This document shows, in pieces, positions 16,376 to 24,230 of a stretch of 54,304 nucleotides of DNA. Position 1 is the first letter of the stretch. The number at the start of each line of letters is the position of its first letter. This stretch comes from CAZERD01 sp964515405 (lineage in GTDB: Bacteria > Campylobacterota_A > Desulfurellia > Desulfurellales > CAZERD01), in the NCBI GenBank assembly GCA_964515405.1, contig CAZERD010000005.1, positions 1 through 54,304 of the forward strand, in the 5' to 3' direction. Made by a program: the position numbers and the translations under genes. A model generated the notes under the pieces. The model had not been told where the DNA came from, did no database searches, and was given only the letters and a program-made list of their open reading frames with translations.

Positions 16376-19192
16376 ATGCAGGGGAGTAAGATAGGGCGAA
16401 GATCTTTTCTGAAGATGGCTGCGCTTGGTACAGCTGCAGCTACTTCTTCTTTGGCGGCTACAGGTGTTGTCAGAAAGGCTTCTGCTGCTGAGCTTAGTGA
16501 ACCTTATCCGGGTTCGAAAAAGATTAGGACCATCTGTACTGCCTGTTCTGTGGGTTGCGGTATAATTGCCGAGGTGCAGCATGGTGTGTGGGTGAGACAG
16601 GAGGTTGCTCAGCTTCATCCGTTTAGTCAGGGTGGGCATTGCTGTAAGGGTGCAGCAATGATAGACGAGGTGAGATCGAGAAAGAGGGTTAAGCATCCGC
16701 TTGAGAAGGTAAATGGAGAGTGGAAGAGAATTAGCTGGAGCGATGCCCTTGACAAGGTAGCTAACAAACTCAAAGAGCTGAGGGATAAGTACGGTCCTGA
16801 TTCCGTGATGTTCCTGGGTTCTGCTAAGATGAGTACAGAGCAGGCTTACTACTTCAGGAAGTTTGCTGCTTTCTTTGGGACGAACAACATTGACCATCAA
16901 GCAAGGATATGCCATAGCTCTACGGTTGCGGGTGTTGCCAATACCTGGGGTTATGGAGCCATGACAAATCACCTAGGGGATATCCAGAATTCCAAGGCAA
17001 TAATGGTTATAGGTTCAAATCCGGCAGTAGCACATCCTGTTGGTTTCAAAAACTTCCTGAAAGCTAAAGAGAGAAACAATGCTGTTTTGATTGTTATCGA
17101 TCCGAGATTTACAAAGACTGCTGCTCATGCTGATCTGTTTGCTCAGATAAGACCCGGTACGGATATAGCCTTTATCTACGGCATACTCCACCTTATCTTC
17201 AAGAATGGCTGGGAGGATAGGGAGTATATTAAGCAGAGAGTGTATGGTATGGAGTATGTCAAGAAAGAAGCTGAAAAGTGGACACCTGAGAGGGTTTCGG
17301 ATGTTACGGGAGTGCCGGTGGAAAGGATCTATCAGATTGCTCAGGCTTACGCTACAAATAGACCGGGTACATTCGTATGGGCTATGGGATATACCCAGCA
17401 TACAGTGGGCTCGTCCAACACAAGGATAGGTCCTATACTTCAGCTTGCTTTGGGCAATATGGGGGTTCCAGGAGGCGGTTGCAACATACTGAGAGGTCAT
17501 GATAATGTTCAGGGCGCCACGGATATGTGTGACCTTTCTCATACTCTGCCAGGATACTATGGTCTTCATGAGGGTTCTTGGAAGTACTTTGCGAAGCAGT
17601 GGGGTGTTGATTACAACTGGCTTGTGAAGAGGTTTAAATCCAAGAAGTGGATGGAGACCAAAGGCTTTACACTGGCAAAATGGTGGCAAGGTGTGTTGCA
17701 GGAAGAGAAGATATATTCTCCATCTCCTATTAAGGCGCTTGTTGTTATGGGTAATGCTCTTACGACCACTGAGCAAACAGCTAAGGTACAACAGGCGTTA
17801 AACAAACTGGATCTTCTTGTTATAGTGGATCCGTTTGCCCAAGAGGGTGCTGTCATTACAGATAGAAAGGATAACCTATTCCTTCTGCCTGCCGCTACGC
17901 AGTTTGAAAATAGTGGTTCTGTGACAGCGACGAATAGGAGTGCCCAGTGGAGGAATCAGGTTGTTAAACCTATGTATGAGTCCAAGACCGACCATGAGGT
18001 AATGTTTGAGCTTGCAAAGAGGCTCGGTTTCTATAAAGAGTTTACACGAGCTATGTTGCTTGATGTTGATAAGAAAACGCTCACTCTGAAACAGGTAAAG
18101 AACACATTTAAGTTCCCTGAGGATGCAACGGATGAGATAGCAAGGATAATAAAAACTATAGGCCTAACAGGGTGGAGGGCTGAAAGACTAAAAAGGCATA
18201 ACAAATATTGGGAGTATTTTGATCCTGTAACCCTTAAAGGTGTTGGCCCGGTTAAGGGAGAGTACTACGGTCTGCCGTGGCCATGCTGGACGGAGGATCA
18301 TCCAGGTAGTCCAATACTCTATGATTTAAACCTCCCTGTAATGCAAGGTGGGATGGGATTCAGGAACAGGTTTGGGCTGGTGCATAATGGTGTAAGTCAG
18401 CTTGCGGGGCCTCTTGCAACGCTTAAAGGTGCCAAGGTGAAGGGTGGTTATCCAGAGATAACGAAGGCTAATATAGAGAAGGTTCTTGGCATTAAACTTA
18501 CACCGTTTGAGAAGAAGGTGATGGGCAAAAACTGGAAGGTTGACATCAGCGGTTTGATTGCCAGGATATGCATGAAGTACGGTATAGCCCCGTATGGAAA
18601 TGCTAGGGCAAGGGCTCTTGTATGGAACTTCCCAGATAAGATTCCTCTGCATAGGGAGCCTCTGCATACTCCACGTTATGATCTTGTCAAGGTGTATCCG
18701 ACGTATCCTGATCAGAAGAACCAGTATAGGGTTGATACTAAGTTTATGTCCATACAGAAGGTTGACTGGGCCAAGAAGTTCCCAATCATTCTTACAACCG
18801 GAAGGCTGGTTACGTATATGGGTGCTGGAGTTGAGGATAGGGCTTCCAAGTATCTTGCTGCCATTTATCCAGAGATGTTCGCTGAAATCAATCCAGAGCT
18901 GGCCATTAAGTATGGTATAGGTGATGGGGATATGATGTGGATCTACTCTCCTGAGGGTGCTAAGGTGAAGGTGAAAGCTCAGTATTCTTACAGGGTGCTC
19001 CCAGACAGGATATTCCTGCCCATCCACTTCGCTGGTGTAATGGAGGGTAAGGATATGAGTTACAACTACCCGGCTGGCACCAAACCATACGCTATAGGTG
19101 AGAGTGCCAATACGGTTACGAACTACGGGTATGATATTGTAACTCAGATACCTGAAACAAAGGTCGGCTTGTGCCGCATAGAAAAAGCATAA
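16376..19192 (+). CDS. fdhA: Periplasmic formate dehydrogenase catalytic subunit FdhA (Mo/W-bisPGD, Cys-type)
   Basis: Molybdopterin oxidoreductase that oxidises formate to CO2. Residues 1-38 are a Tat signal with RRSFLKMAAL, so the folded enzyme is exported. The [4Fe-4S] site is C54-x2-C57-x3-C61 with C89 or C90, followed by the conserved lysine of CCKG. The active site reads DHQARICHSST, with Cys179 (codon TGC at 16910-16912) where many formate dehydrogenases have selenocysteine; the histidine after it is kept. At 938 residues it is full length. The ATG at 16376 is preferred because the GTG at 16370 overlaps the AAGGAG ribosome binding site. Adjacent wtp genes suggest tungsten or molybdenum as the metal; sequence alone cannot decide which. 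Confidence 0.95.
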   Translation: MQGSKIGRRSFLKMAALGTAAATSSLAATGVVRKASAAELSEPYPGSKKIRTICTACSVGCGIIAEVQHGVWVRQEVAQLHPFSQGGHCCKGAAMIDEVRSRKRVKHPLEKVNGEWKRISWSDALDKVANKLKELRDKYGPDSVMFLGSAKMSTEQAYYFRKFAAFFGTNNIDHQARICHSSTVAGVANTWGYGAMTNHLGDIQNSKAIMVIGSNPAVAHPVGFKNFLKAKERNNAVLIVIDPRFTKTAAHADLFAQIRPGTDIAFIYGILHLIFKNGWEDREYIKQRVYGMEYVKKEAEKWTPERVSDVTGVPVERIYQIAQAYATNRPGTFVWAMGYTQHTVGSSNTRIGPILQLALGNMGVPGGGCNILRGHDNVQGATDMCDLSHTLPGYYGLHEGSWKYFAKQWGVDYNWLVKRFKSKKWMETKGFTLAKWWQGVLQEEKIYSPSPIKALVVMGNALTTTEQTAKVQQALNKLDLLVIVDPFAQEGAVITDRKDNLFLLPAATQFENSGSVTATNRSAQWRNQVVKPMYESKTDHEVMFELAKRLGFYKEFTRAMLLDVDKKTLTLKQVKNTFKFPEDATDEIARIIKTIGLTGWRAERLKRHNKYWEYFDPVTLKGVGPVKGEYYGLPWPCWTEDHPGSPILYDLNLPVMQGGMGFRNRFGLVHNGVSQLAGPLATLKGAKVKGGYPEITKANIEKVLGIKLTPFEKKVMGKNWKVDISGLIARICMKYGIAPYGNARARALVWNFPDKIPLHREPLHTPRYDLVKVYPTYPDQKNQYRVDTKFMSIQKVDWAKKFPIILTTGRLVTYMGAGVEDRASKYLAAIYPEMFAEINPELAIKYGIGDGDMMWIYSPEGAKVKVKAQYSYRVLPDRIFLPIHFAGVMEGKDMSYNYPAGTKPYAIGESANTVTNYGYDIVTQIPETKVGLCRIEKA

Positions 19193-19205
19193 GAAGGAGT
19201 GAGAG

Positions 19206-19817
19206 ATGGCAGAGTACAAGTATGGTAGAATGAAGTTTTACTGTGACGAGAATAGATGTATAAACTGCCACGGTTGTGAGGTTGCCTGTCAGGAGGGTAA
19301 CGAACTACCTCTGGGTATAAACCGCAGAAAGGTGATCACCGTGGACGAGGGTGTTGAGGGTAAGGAGTACTCACTTTCTATATCTTGTATGCATTGCACT
19401 GATGCACCGTGCGCTCAGGTGTGCCCCGTTCAGTGTTTCTATATAAGGGCAGATGGTATAGTGCTGCATGATAAGGATAAGTGTATCGGATGTGGTTATT
19501 GTCTGTATGCATGCCCGTTTGGAGCTCCTCAGTTCCCAAGGGATGGCGCATTTAGCATAAGAGGTGTTATGGATAAGTGTACTATGTGTGCTGGTGGTCC
19601 TGCGCCTACATTCTCTGACAAAGAGAGGAGGTTGTATGGCCAAAACAGGATAGCAGAGGGCAAGGTTCCTCTATGTGCAGCTATGTGCTCCACGAACGCT
19701 CTCATCGTTGGAGATTCCAAACATGTGTCTAATATCATAAGGAAGAGGAGAATAGAAAGGGGGCACGGCGTTCCTGTTAGTCCTTATGGATGGGACGTTG
19801 CCTATCCGAACCAGTAA
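19206..19817 (+). CDS. fdhB: Formate dehydrogenase iron-sulfur subunit FdhB
   Basis: Electron-transfer subunit between FdhA and the membrane cytochrome. Its 203 residues carry four [4Fe-4S] ligand sets, starting CINCHGCEVACQ (near 18-29), then CMHCTDAPCAQVCP, CIGCGYCLYACPFGAP, and CTMCAGG paired with the later CAAMCSTNAL. There is no membrane helix at the C-terminus, unlike E. coli FdnH, so it must be held by FdhA and FdhC, and it has no signal peptide, so it presumably travels with FdhA through Tat. AGAAGGAGTGAG before the ATG is a clear ribosome binding site. Confidence 0.95.
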   Translation: MAEYKYGRMKFYCDENRCINCHGCEVACQEGNELPLGINRRKVITVDEGVEGKEYSLSISCMHCTDAPCAQVCPVQCFYIRADGIVLHDKDKCIGCGYCLYACPFGAPQFPRDGAFSIRGVMDKCTMCAGGPAPTFSDKERRLYGQNRIAEGKVPLCAAMCSTNALIVGDSKHVSNIIRKRRIERGHGVPVSPYGWDVAYPNQ

Positions 19818-19829
19818 AAGGGGAGAGCA

Positions 19830-20702
19830 ATGTGGAGATTTATTTTGACGCTTCTATCTCTGTTTCTTGCTGAAGGGGTGGCTGTGGCTGCCCCTCCGCC
19901 TGATATAATCAGACAGCAGCTGGTAGGTAGTGTTCCCCATTATCATGTATGGGGACTGGCATTTGTTAACCTCCAGGTCTATTACTTTAAGCTTCTGTTC
20001 CTGATAGTAACAGGGGCCATGTTGATTATATTCTTCCTGCACTATATTTCTGTTGGCCCTAAAAGGTTTGACGAAGGCGGTCAGAGAATAAAGTTTTTCA
20101 GTGTTTTCCACAGGTTTATCCACTGGCTTGCCGCTCTATCCTTTGTTTTGCTGGTTCCTACAGGGTTTATAATGGTGTTTGCAAAGTACTTCGGTGGTGA
20201 TGGGTTTGTGAGAGTCATGAGATTCCTGCATGATGTGGGTGCTTTTATATTCTTGATTTCTATCGTTCCTATGTTCATCATGTGGGTTAAGGATATGATT
20301 CCTCATCCCGATGATTTCAAATGGATTGCCACAGGAGGTGGGTATTTTGTTAAACACAAGGTTGAAACAGGAGCTGGTAAGTTCAATCCAGGGCAGAAGC
20401 TGTGGTTCTGGGTTGCTGTTTTGATTGGGTCTGTTATGCTGGCCACTGGGGTGGCTATGTACTTCCAGCAATTCAACATAGGTATGTTCCCCTATCAGAT
20501 TGATTTGCTTAGGTTTTCGGCGATACTTCATAATTTCCTTGCTATGGTGCTTATAGCTATGTTCCTTGTGCATCTCTATATGTCTTTGTTTGTGGTTAAA
20601 GGTTCAATCAAGAGTATGATTACGGGGTACAAGAGTGAAGATGAAGTTAAGCACCTGCATTCCTCTTTCTATAAGAGGCTTATGGGAAAGCAGGCTGATT
20701 AG
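19830..20702 (+). CDS. fdhC: Formate dehydrogenase cytochrome b556 subunit FdhC
   Basis: Membrane subunit that takes electrons from FdhB and reduces quinone. After a likely cleavable N-terminal segment (1-21) and a periplasmic stretch, helices lie near 50-72, 95-118, 132-154, 190-212 and 230-255. Candidate haem ligands are His94 and His98 in VFHRFIHW, His134, His234 and His248. The extra N-terminal helix matches the longer gamma subunits of non-enteric bacteria. Length is 290 residues. Last gene of the operon: a strong terminator follows four bases after the stop. Confidence 0.93.
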   Translation: MWRFILTLLSLFLAEGVAVAAPPPDIIRQQLVGSVPHYHVWGLAFVNLQVYYFKLLFLIVTGAMLIIFFLHYISVGPKRFDEGGQRIKFFSVFHRFIHWLAALSFVLLVPTGFIMVFAKYFGGDGFVRVMRFLHDVGAFIFLISIVPMFIMWVKDMIPHPDDFKWIATGGGYFVKHKVETGAGKFNPGQKLWFWVAVLIGSVMLATGVAMYFQQFNIGMFPYQIDLLRFSAILHNFLAMVLIAMFLVHLYMSLFVVKGSIKSMITGYKSEDEVKHLHSSFYKRLMGKQAD

Positions 20703-20705
20703 TGG

Positions 20706-20738
20706 AATTTACCCCCTCACAAAGGGGGTAAATTTTTT
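20706..20738 (+). terminator. Rho-independent terminator of the formate dehydrogenase operon
   Basis: Perfect 12-base inverted repeat, AATTTACCCCCT at 20706-20717 and AGGGGGTAAATT at 20723-20734, with a five-base CACAA loop and a run of six T (20733-20738). It lies immediately after fdhC and separates that operon from the regulator-led wtp operon. Confidence 0.92.
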
Positions 20739-20743
20739 GGACA

Positions 20744-20768
20744 AAAATATGAAAAATATTCATATTTT
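20744..20768. promoter_or_regulatory. Perfect palindrome, candidate operator of the ModE-like regulator
   Basis: AAAATATGAA (20744-20753) and TTCATATTTT (20759-20768) form an exact 10-base inverted repeat around a five-base AT centre, ending nine bases before the regulator's ATG. A weak promoter (TTGGAC at 20737-20742 with TCATAT at 20760-20765) would overlap it, so binding could block transcription. ModE operators are also AT-rich TATA-containing palindromes. Assignment as an autoregulatory site is inference. Confidence 0.55.
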
Positions 20769-20777
20769 GGAGAAACG

Positions 20778-21524
20778 ATGAACGCAAAGATAGAAGGGAT
20801 GATAGAGAGGCTTTCGGATGAGGAAGGGAGGATTAACTGTGCTACACTGATGGGGATAGCACGCAGGCTTGGTATTTCTCCGGAACGTGTTGGTGAAGTT
20901 GCTGATGAGGCTGGGTTCAGAATAAAGGACTGTGAACTGGGGCAGTTCGGCGACAAGCCTGTGGATGAGTTTGACGAAGAGGTATACAGAGATTTAAAGA
21001 ACCATGCTGATATAAAGGGAAGGGTTACGTGTTTTCATGCTTGGGCTGTAGCTAAAAAATATGGTTTGAAAAGGGTTCGTTCAACTATAAAGAGCAGTGA
21101 TATAGGGGTGATTTACTGTCAACTTGGTTGTTTCCGTGAAAAGAAGAGGCCAAGACTAAGGGTTAAGACAAAGTTATGGATAGAAAACAAGAGAATAGGG
21201 ATGGTGCTTGGCAAGGGCAAGGTGGAGATACTTGAGCTTATAGATAGAAGCGGTTCTATTTCGTCGGTAGCCAAACAGATAGGGGTTAGCTACAAGAAGG
21301 TGTGGGATCATATACAGGTGCTTGAGAGGAACATGGGGAAGAGGTTTGTGATTACGTTTCGTGGGAGGAACAGTGGTGGAAGCGTTATTACTGATGAGGC
21401 GAAGGAATTGATTGAGAAATTTAGGCGGTTGCAGGACGATGTTGAGGAATATGCGAATAGGAGATTTGTTGAGCTTTTCTATGACGATAGGAAGTATAGA
21501 AACAAAATGGAGGTGGACAGATGA
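20778..21524 (+). CDS. ModE-like molybdate/tungstate transcription regulator with duplicated N-terminal unit
   Basis: A 248-residue DNA-binding protein. Residues about 132-218 match the ModE/LysR-type winged helix: SISSVAKQIGVSYKKVWDHI is the recognition helix pair and GGSVITDEAKELI follows it. In classical ModE this domain is N-terminal and is followed by Mop domains; here it is C-terminal and no Mop domain is seen. Residues 17-57 and 81-119 resemble each other (GRINCATLMGIARRLG against GRVTCFHAWAVAKKYG, then KDCELGQF against IYCQLGCF), which implies a tandem duplication with Cys21/Cys52 and Cys85/Cys114 in matching places. GGAG at 20769-20772 sets the start. It leads the wtp operon and overlaps wtpA by 4 bases, so control of metal uptake is likely. 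Confidence 0.8.
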   Translation: MNAKIEGMIERLSDEEGRINCATLMGIARRLGISPERVGEVADEAGFRIKDCELGQFGDKPVDEFDEEVYRDLKNHADIKGRVTCFHAWAVAKKYGLKRVRSTIKSSDIGVIYCQLGCFREKKRPRLRVKTKLWIENKRIGMVLGKGKVEILELIDRSGSISSVAKQIGVSYKKVWDHIQVLERNMGKRFVITFRGRNSGGSVITDEAKELIEKFRRLQDDVEEYANRRFVELFYDDRKYRNKMEVDR

Positions 21525-22486
21525 GAAGGATTGGTGTTTTATTCTTAATGGTTTTGGGTTTTGTGTTTATAGCTTCAGGGGTTTATGCCGAAAAGAAGAT
21601 TATAGTGTTTCATGCGGGGAGTCTCTCTGTTCCGTTCTCAAAGATGGCGCGGGCGTTTGAGCAGAAGTACCCAAGTTATATTGTTGTCAGAGAGGCCAGC
21701 GGTTCCAGGACTGCCGCAAGAAAGATAGCTGATTTGCATAAACCGTGTGATGTAATGGCTTCTGCGGACTACTCGGTGATAAACAACCTTCTTATTGCTA
21801 CGCATAATGCCAAGTTTAACATACTGTTTGCAACCAATGAAATGGCTATAGTGTTTACGAACGGGTCAAAATATGCGAATGTAATAAATTCTAGAAATTG
21901 GCCTGAGATACTGCTTAAGAAAGGTGTTGTTGTGGGGCACTCCAACCCTAATGATGATCCTTGTGGGTACAGGGCGATGCTCGTGGCTCAACTTGCTGAA
22001 AAGTACTATCACATAAAGGGGTTTTTTAAAAAGCTCTTTGGATATCCGGGATACTATAGGCCTGGTTTTGAGAAGAGAGGTAAGATTGTTGTAAGACCAA
22101 AGGAAACTGATTTGCTTGCTCTTTTGCAGATGCACGATGTTGATTATATTTTCCTGTATAAGTCTGTTGCCATTCAGCATCATTTGAGGTATATTCAGCT
22201 TCCACCCCAGGTGTCATTAGGGAGCAAGAGGTATGAGTCTTTTTACAAGACTGTTTCGTTTAGGGTTACCGGAAAGAAGCCAGGAGAATACATAGTTAAA
22301 CGAGGGGCTCCAATGGTCTACGGTATTACTATCCCGCAAAATGCCAATTCCCCGGTTGATCCAGAAGGGGCGAGATTGTTTGTCAAGTTTGTTATTTCAC
22401 CTGAGGGTCAAAAGATAATGAGAGAATGTGGACAAGGCGTTATTAATCCGCCTGTGATTATAGGAGATGATTCCATTCTGAAATGA
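21521..22486 (+). CDS. wtpA: Molybdate/tungstate ABC transporter substrate-binding protein WtpA
   Basis: Periplasmic oxyanion-binding protein with a Sec signal peptide (about 1-23, ending VYA). Mature-domain motifs FHAGSLSVPF, REASGSRTAARKI and DVMASADYSVI are those of the WtpA/ModA superfamily, with the longer WtpA-type arrangement; total length is 321 residues. WtpA proteins bind both molybdate and tungstate, with strong preference for tungstate. The location between a ModE-like regulator and wtpC, directly after formate dehydrogenase, suggests it feeds the FdhA cofactor. Confidence 0.9.
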   Translation: MRRIGVLFLMVLGFVFIASGVYAEKKIIVFHAGSLSVPFSKMARAFEQKYPSYIVVREASGSRTAARKIADLHKPCDVMASADYSVINNLLIATHNAKFNILFATNEMAIVFTNGSKYANVINSRNWPEILLKKGVVVGHSNPNDDPCGYRAMLVAQLAEKYYHIKGFFKKLFGYPGYYRPGFEKRGKIVVRPKETDLLALLQMHDVDYIFLYKSVAIQHHLRYIQLPPQVSLGSKRYESFYKTVSFRVTGKKPGEYIVKRGAPMVYGITIPQNANSPVDPEGARLFVKFVISPEGQKIMRECGQGVINPPVIIGDDSILK

Positions 22487-23448
22487 GCTTTTTGAAGGTG
22501 AGGGGGCTCACCTGCAGGGTGGGTTCCTTTGTGCTTGAGGATATCAGCTTTGATGTTGAGAAGGGTGAGTTTCTCTCGGTGATAGGTAAATCTGGCAGTG
22601 GTAAAACTGTGTTACTTGAATCCATAGCTGGTTTGCATAAGGTGAGAGGTAGCATTGAGCTTGGTGGCGTTGATATAACAAGTCTTCCTCCTGAGAAAAG
22701 GGGAATAGGTATAGTCTACCAGGACTATATGCTGTTCCCCAATATGAACGTTAAAAAAAATATTTTATACCCAGCGCTTTTTAAGAGGATGGAGTACAAA
22801 CTCTTTGATGAGGTGATTGGTTTTCTGGGCATAGAAAACATATTGTCAAGAGATGTGAGGACATTGTCTGGTGGGGAAAAACAGAAAGTGGCGATAGCAA
22901 GGGCCCTTTTGAGTTCTCCAAAGATTCTGTTGCTTGATGAACCCTTAAATGCTATAGATTTCACGTTCAAGCTTTCGTTTATGGAATTTCTGAAGGATTT
23001 GCATACGCGTTATGAGCTTACAGTGCTGTATGTTACCCATAATTTCAAAGAGGCTTTATTTCTCTCTGATAACACCATTGTGCTGTTGAACGGTAGGCTC
23101 AGACAATACGGGAGAATAGCTGACGTGTTCAAGCATCCGGCGTCACGGGATGTTGCTGCATTCTTGGGGTTTAAGAATATTCTTCCAGCTTCTATGATTG
23201 GTGGAGGTGAGAGGAGGTATTTTTCTGTTAGTCCTTATGCAGTTGAGCTTTTAGATACCGAAGCTATCAACAAAGACTATGTGTTTAGAGCTGAATTGCT
23301 CAGCGTTAGGGATTTAAAGACGTATTGGCAGATTAAAGTCAAGGTGAATGAATCATGTATTTTTATTCACAAAAACCCGGGAGTTGGTTCGCTTGGTAAC
23401 AATGTGTATGTTGGTTTTAATAGGAAAGATTTGACTTTCTTTGATTGA
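22483..23448 (+). CDS. wtpC: Molybdate/tungstate ABC transporter ATP-binding protein WtpC
   Basis: ATPase of the oxyanion importer. Walker A is GKSGSGKT (near 35-42), the Q-loop is VYQDYMLFP, the signature is LSGGEKQKVAIARALL, Walker B is ILLLDEPLNAID, and the switch histidine is in VTHNFKEAL. Residues about 230-321 form a C-terminal extension resembling the regulatory (TOBE-like) part of ModC/WtpC, which could sense the anion. Start overlaps wtpA by 4 bases. Confidence 0.88.
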   Translation: MSFLKVRGLTCRVGSFVLEDISFDVEKGEFLSVIGKSGSGKTVLLESIAGLHKVRGSIELGGVDITSLPPEKRGIGIVYQDYMLFPNMNVKKNILYPALFKRMEYKLFDEVIGFLGIENILSRDVRTLSGGEKQKVAIARALLSSPKILLLDEPLNAIDFTFKLSFMEFLKDLHTRYELTVLYVTHNFKEALFLSDNTIVLLNGRLRQYGRIADVFKHPASRDVAAFLGFKNILPASMIGGGERRYFSVSPYAVELLDTEAINKDYVFRAELLSVRDLKTYWQIKVKVNESCIFIHKNPGVGSLGNNVYVGFNRKDLTFFD

Positions 23449-23455
23449 GTAGGAT

Positions 23456-24226
23456 ATGACTAGACTTTTTAGAGTGGTGTTTGTGGTACTGGCTGTCTTG
23501 ATACTATTTTTCCTGACTGCACCTATCGTGAGAATAGTAACGAGCGTGTCTCTGGAGAGGCTTCTGCATGCCCTTTCAGATAAGGCCATTCTTGCCTCTA
23601 TATTTCTAACTCTTAGGGTTTCGTTTTACGCTACGGTTATTGTTGTATTTACGGGTGTTCCGTTGGCTTATGTGCTTGCACGTTATAATTTTTGGGGTAA
23701 GTCTTTCATTGAGGGTCTTATAGACATACCTGTTATGGTTCCCCATGTTGCTGCTGGTATAGCTCTGCTAATGATATTTGGGACCACAGGGGTTTTGGGC
23801 GAATTTTTCAGAAAAATAGGTGTAGTGTTTCTTGATACCCAGGCTGGAATACTCGTTGCCATGATGTTTGTTTCTGCTCCTTTTTTGATTAATGGTGCCA
23901 AGGAAGGCTTTAAAAAGGTGGATGTTAGACTTGAAAATGTATCTCGTACTCTTGGTGCCAATGTGTTTTGGACTTTTTTTAAGGTTGTGTTGCCCAATGC
24001 CAGAAAGGATATAATTAACGGAGCCCTAATGATGTGGGGTAGAGGGCTGGGTGAATTTGGGGCAGTTGTTATCATTGCTTACCACCCCATGACGGCTCCT
24101 GTTATGATATACGACAGGTTTAATTCGTTTGGTTTGTCTTATGCTGTGCCTATAACTGTGATAATGATCCTTGTGTCCATATTTATATTTGCGGCTATTC
24201 GCATCATAAACAACCTCCTTAGATGA
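23456..24226 (+). CDS. wtpB: Molybdate/tungstate ABC transporter permease WtpB
   Basis: A 256-residue integral membrane protein with about six hydrophobic helices. The ABC coupling loop around residues 155-200 includes RTLGANVFWTFFKVVLPNAR and GRGLGEFGAVVII, typical of ModB/WtpB. It starts 7 bases after wtpC. It ends only four bases from the stop of the convergent EAL gene, with no hairpin between, so read-through antisense to that gene is possible. Confidence 0.9.
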   Translation: MTRLFRVVFVVLAVLILFFLTAPIVRIVTSVSLERLLHALSDKAILASIFLTLRVSFYATVIVVFTGVPLAYVLARYNFWGKSFIEGLIDIPVMVPHVAAGIALLMIFGTTGVLGEFFRKIGVVFLDTQAGILVAMMFVSAPFLINGAKEGFKKVDVRLENVSRTLGANVFWTFFKVVLPNARKDIINGALMMWGRGLGEFGAVVIIAYHPMTAPVMIYDRFNSFGLSYAVPITVIMILVSIFIFAAIRIINNLLR

Positions 24227-24230
24227 GTCT

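Noticed and set aside
16880..16940. Possible selenocysteine codon in fdhA
   Set aside because: The active-site codon at 16910-16912 is TGC (Cys), and the frame has no internal TGA; no SECIS-like hairpin needs to be invoked.
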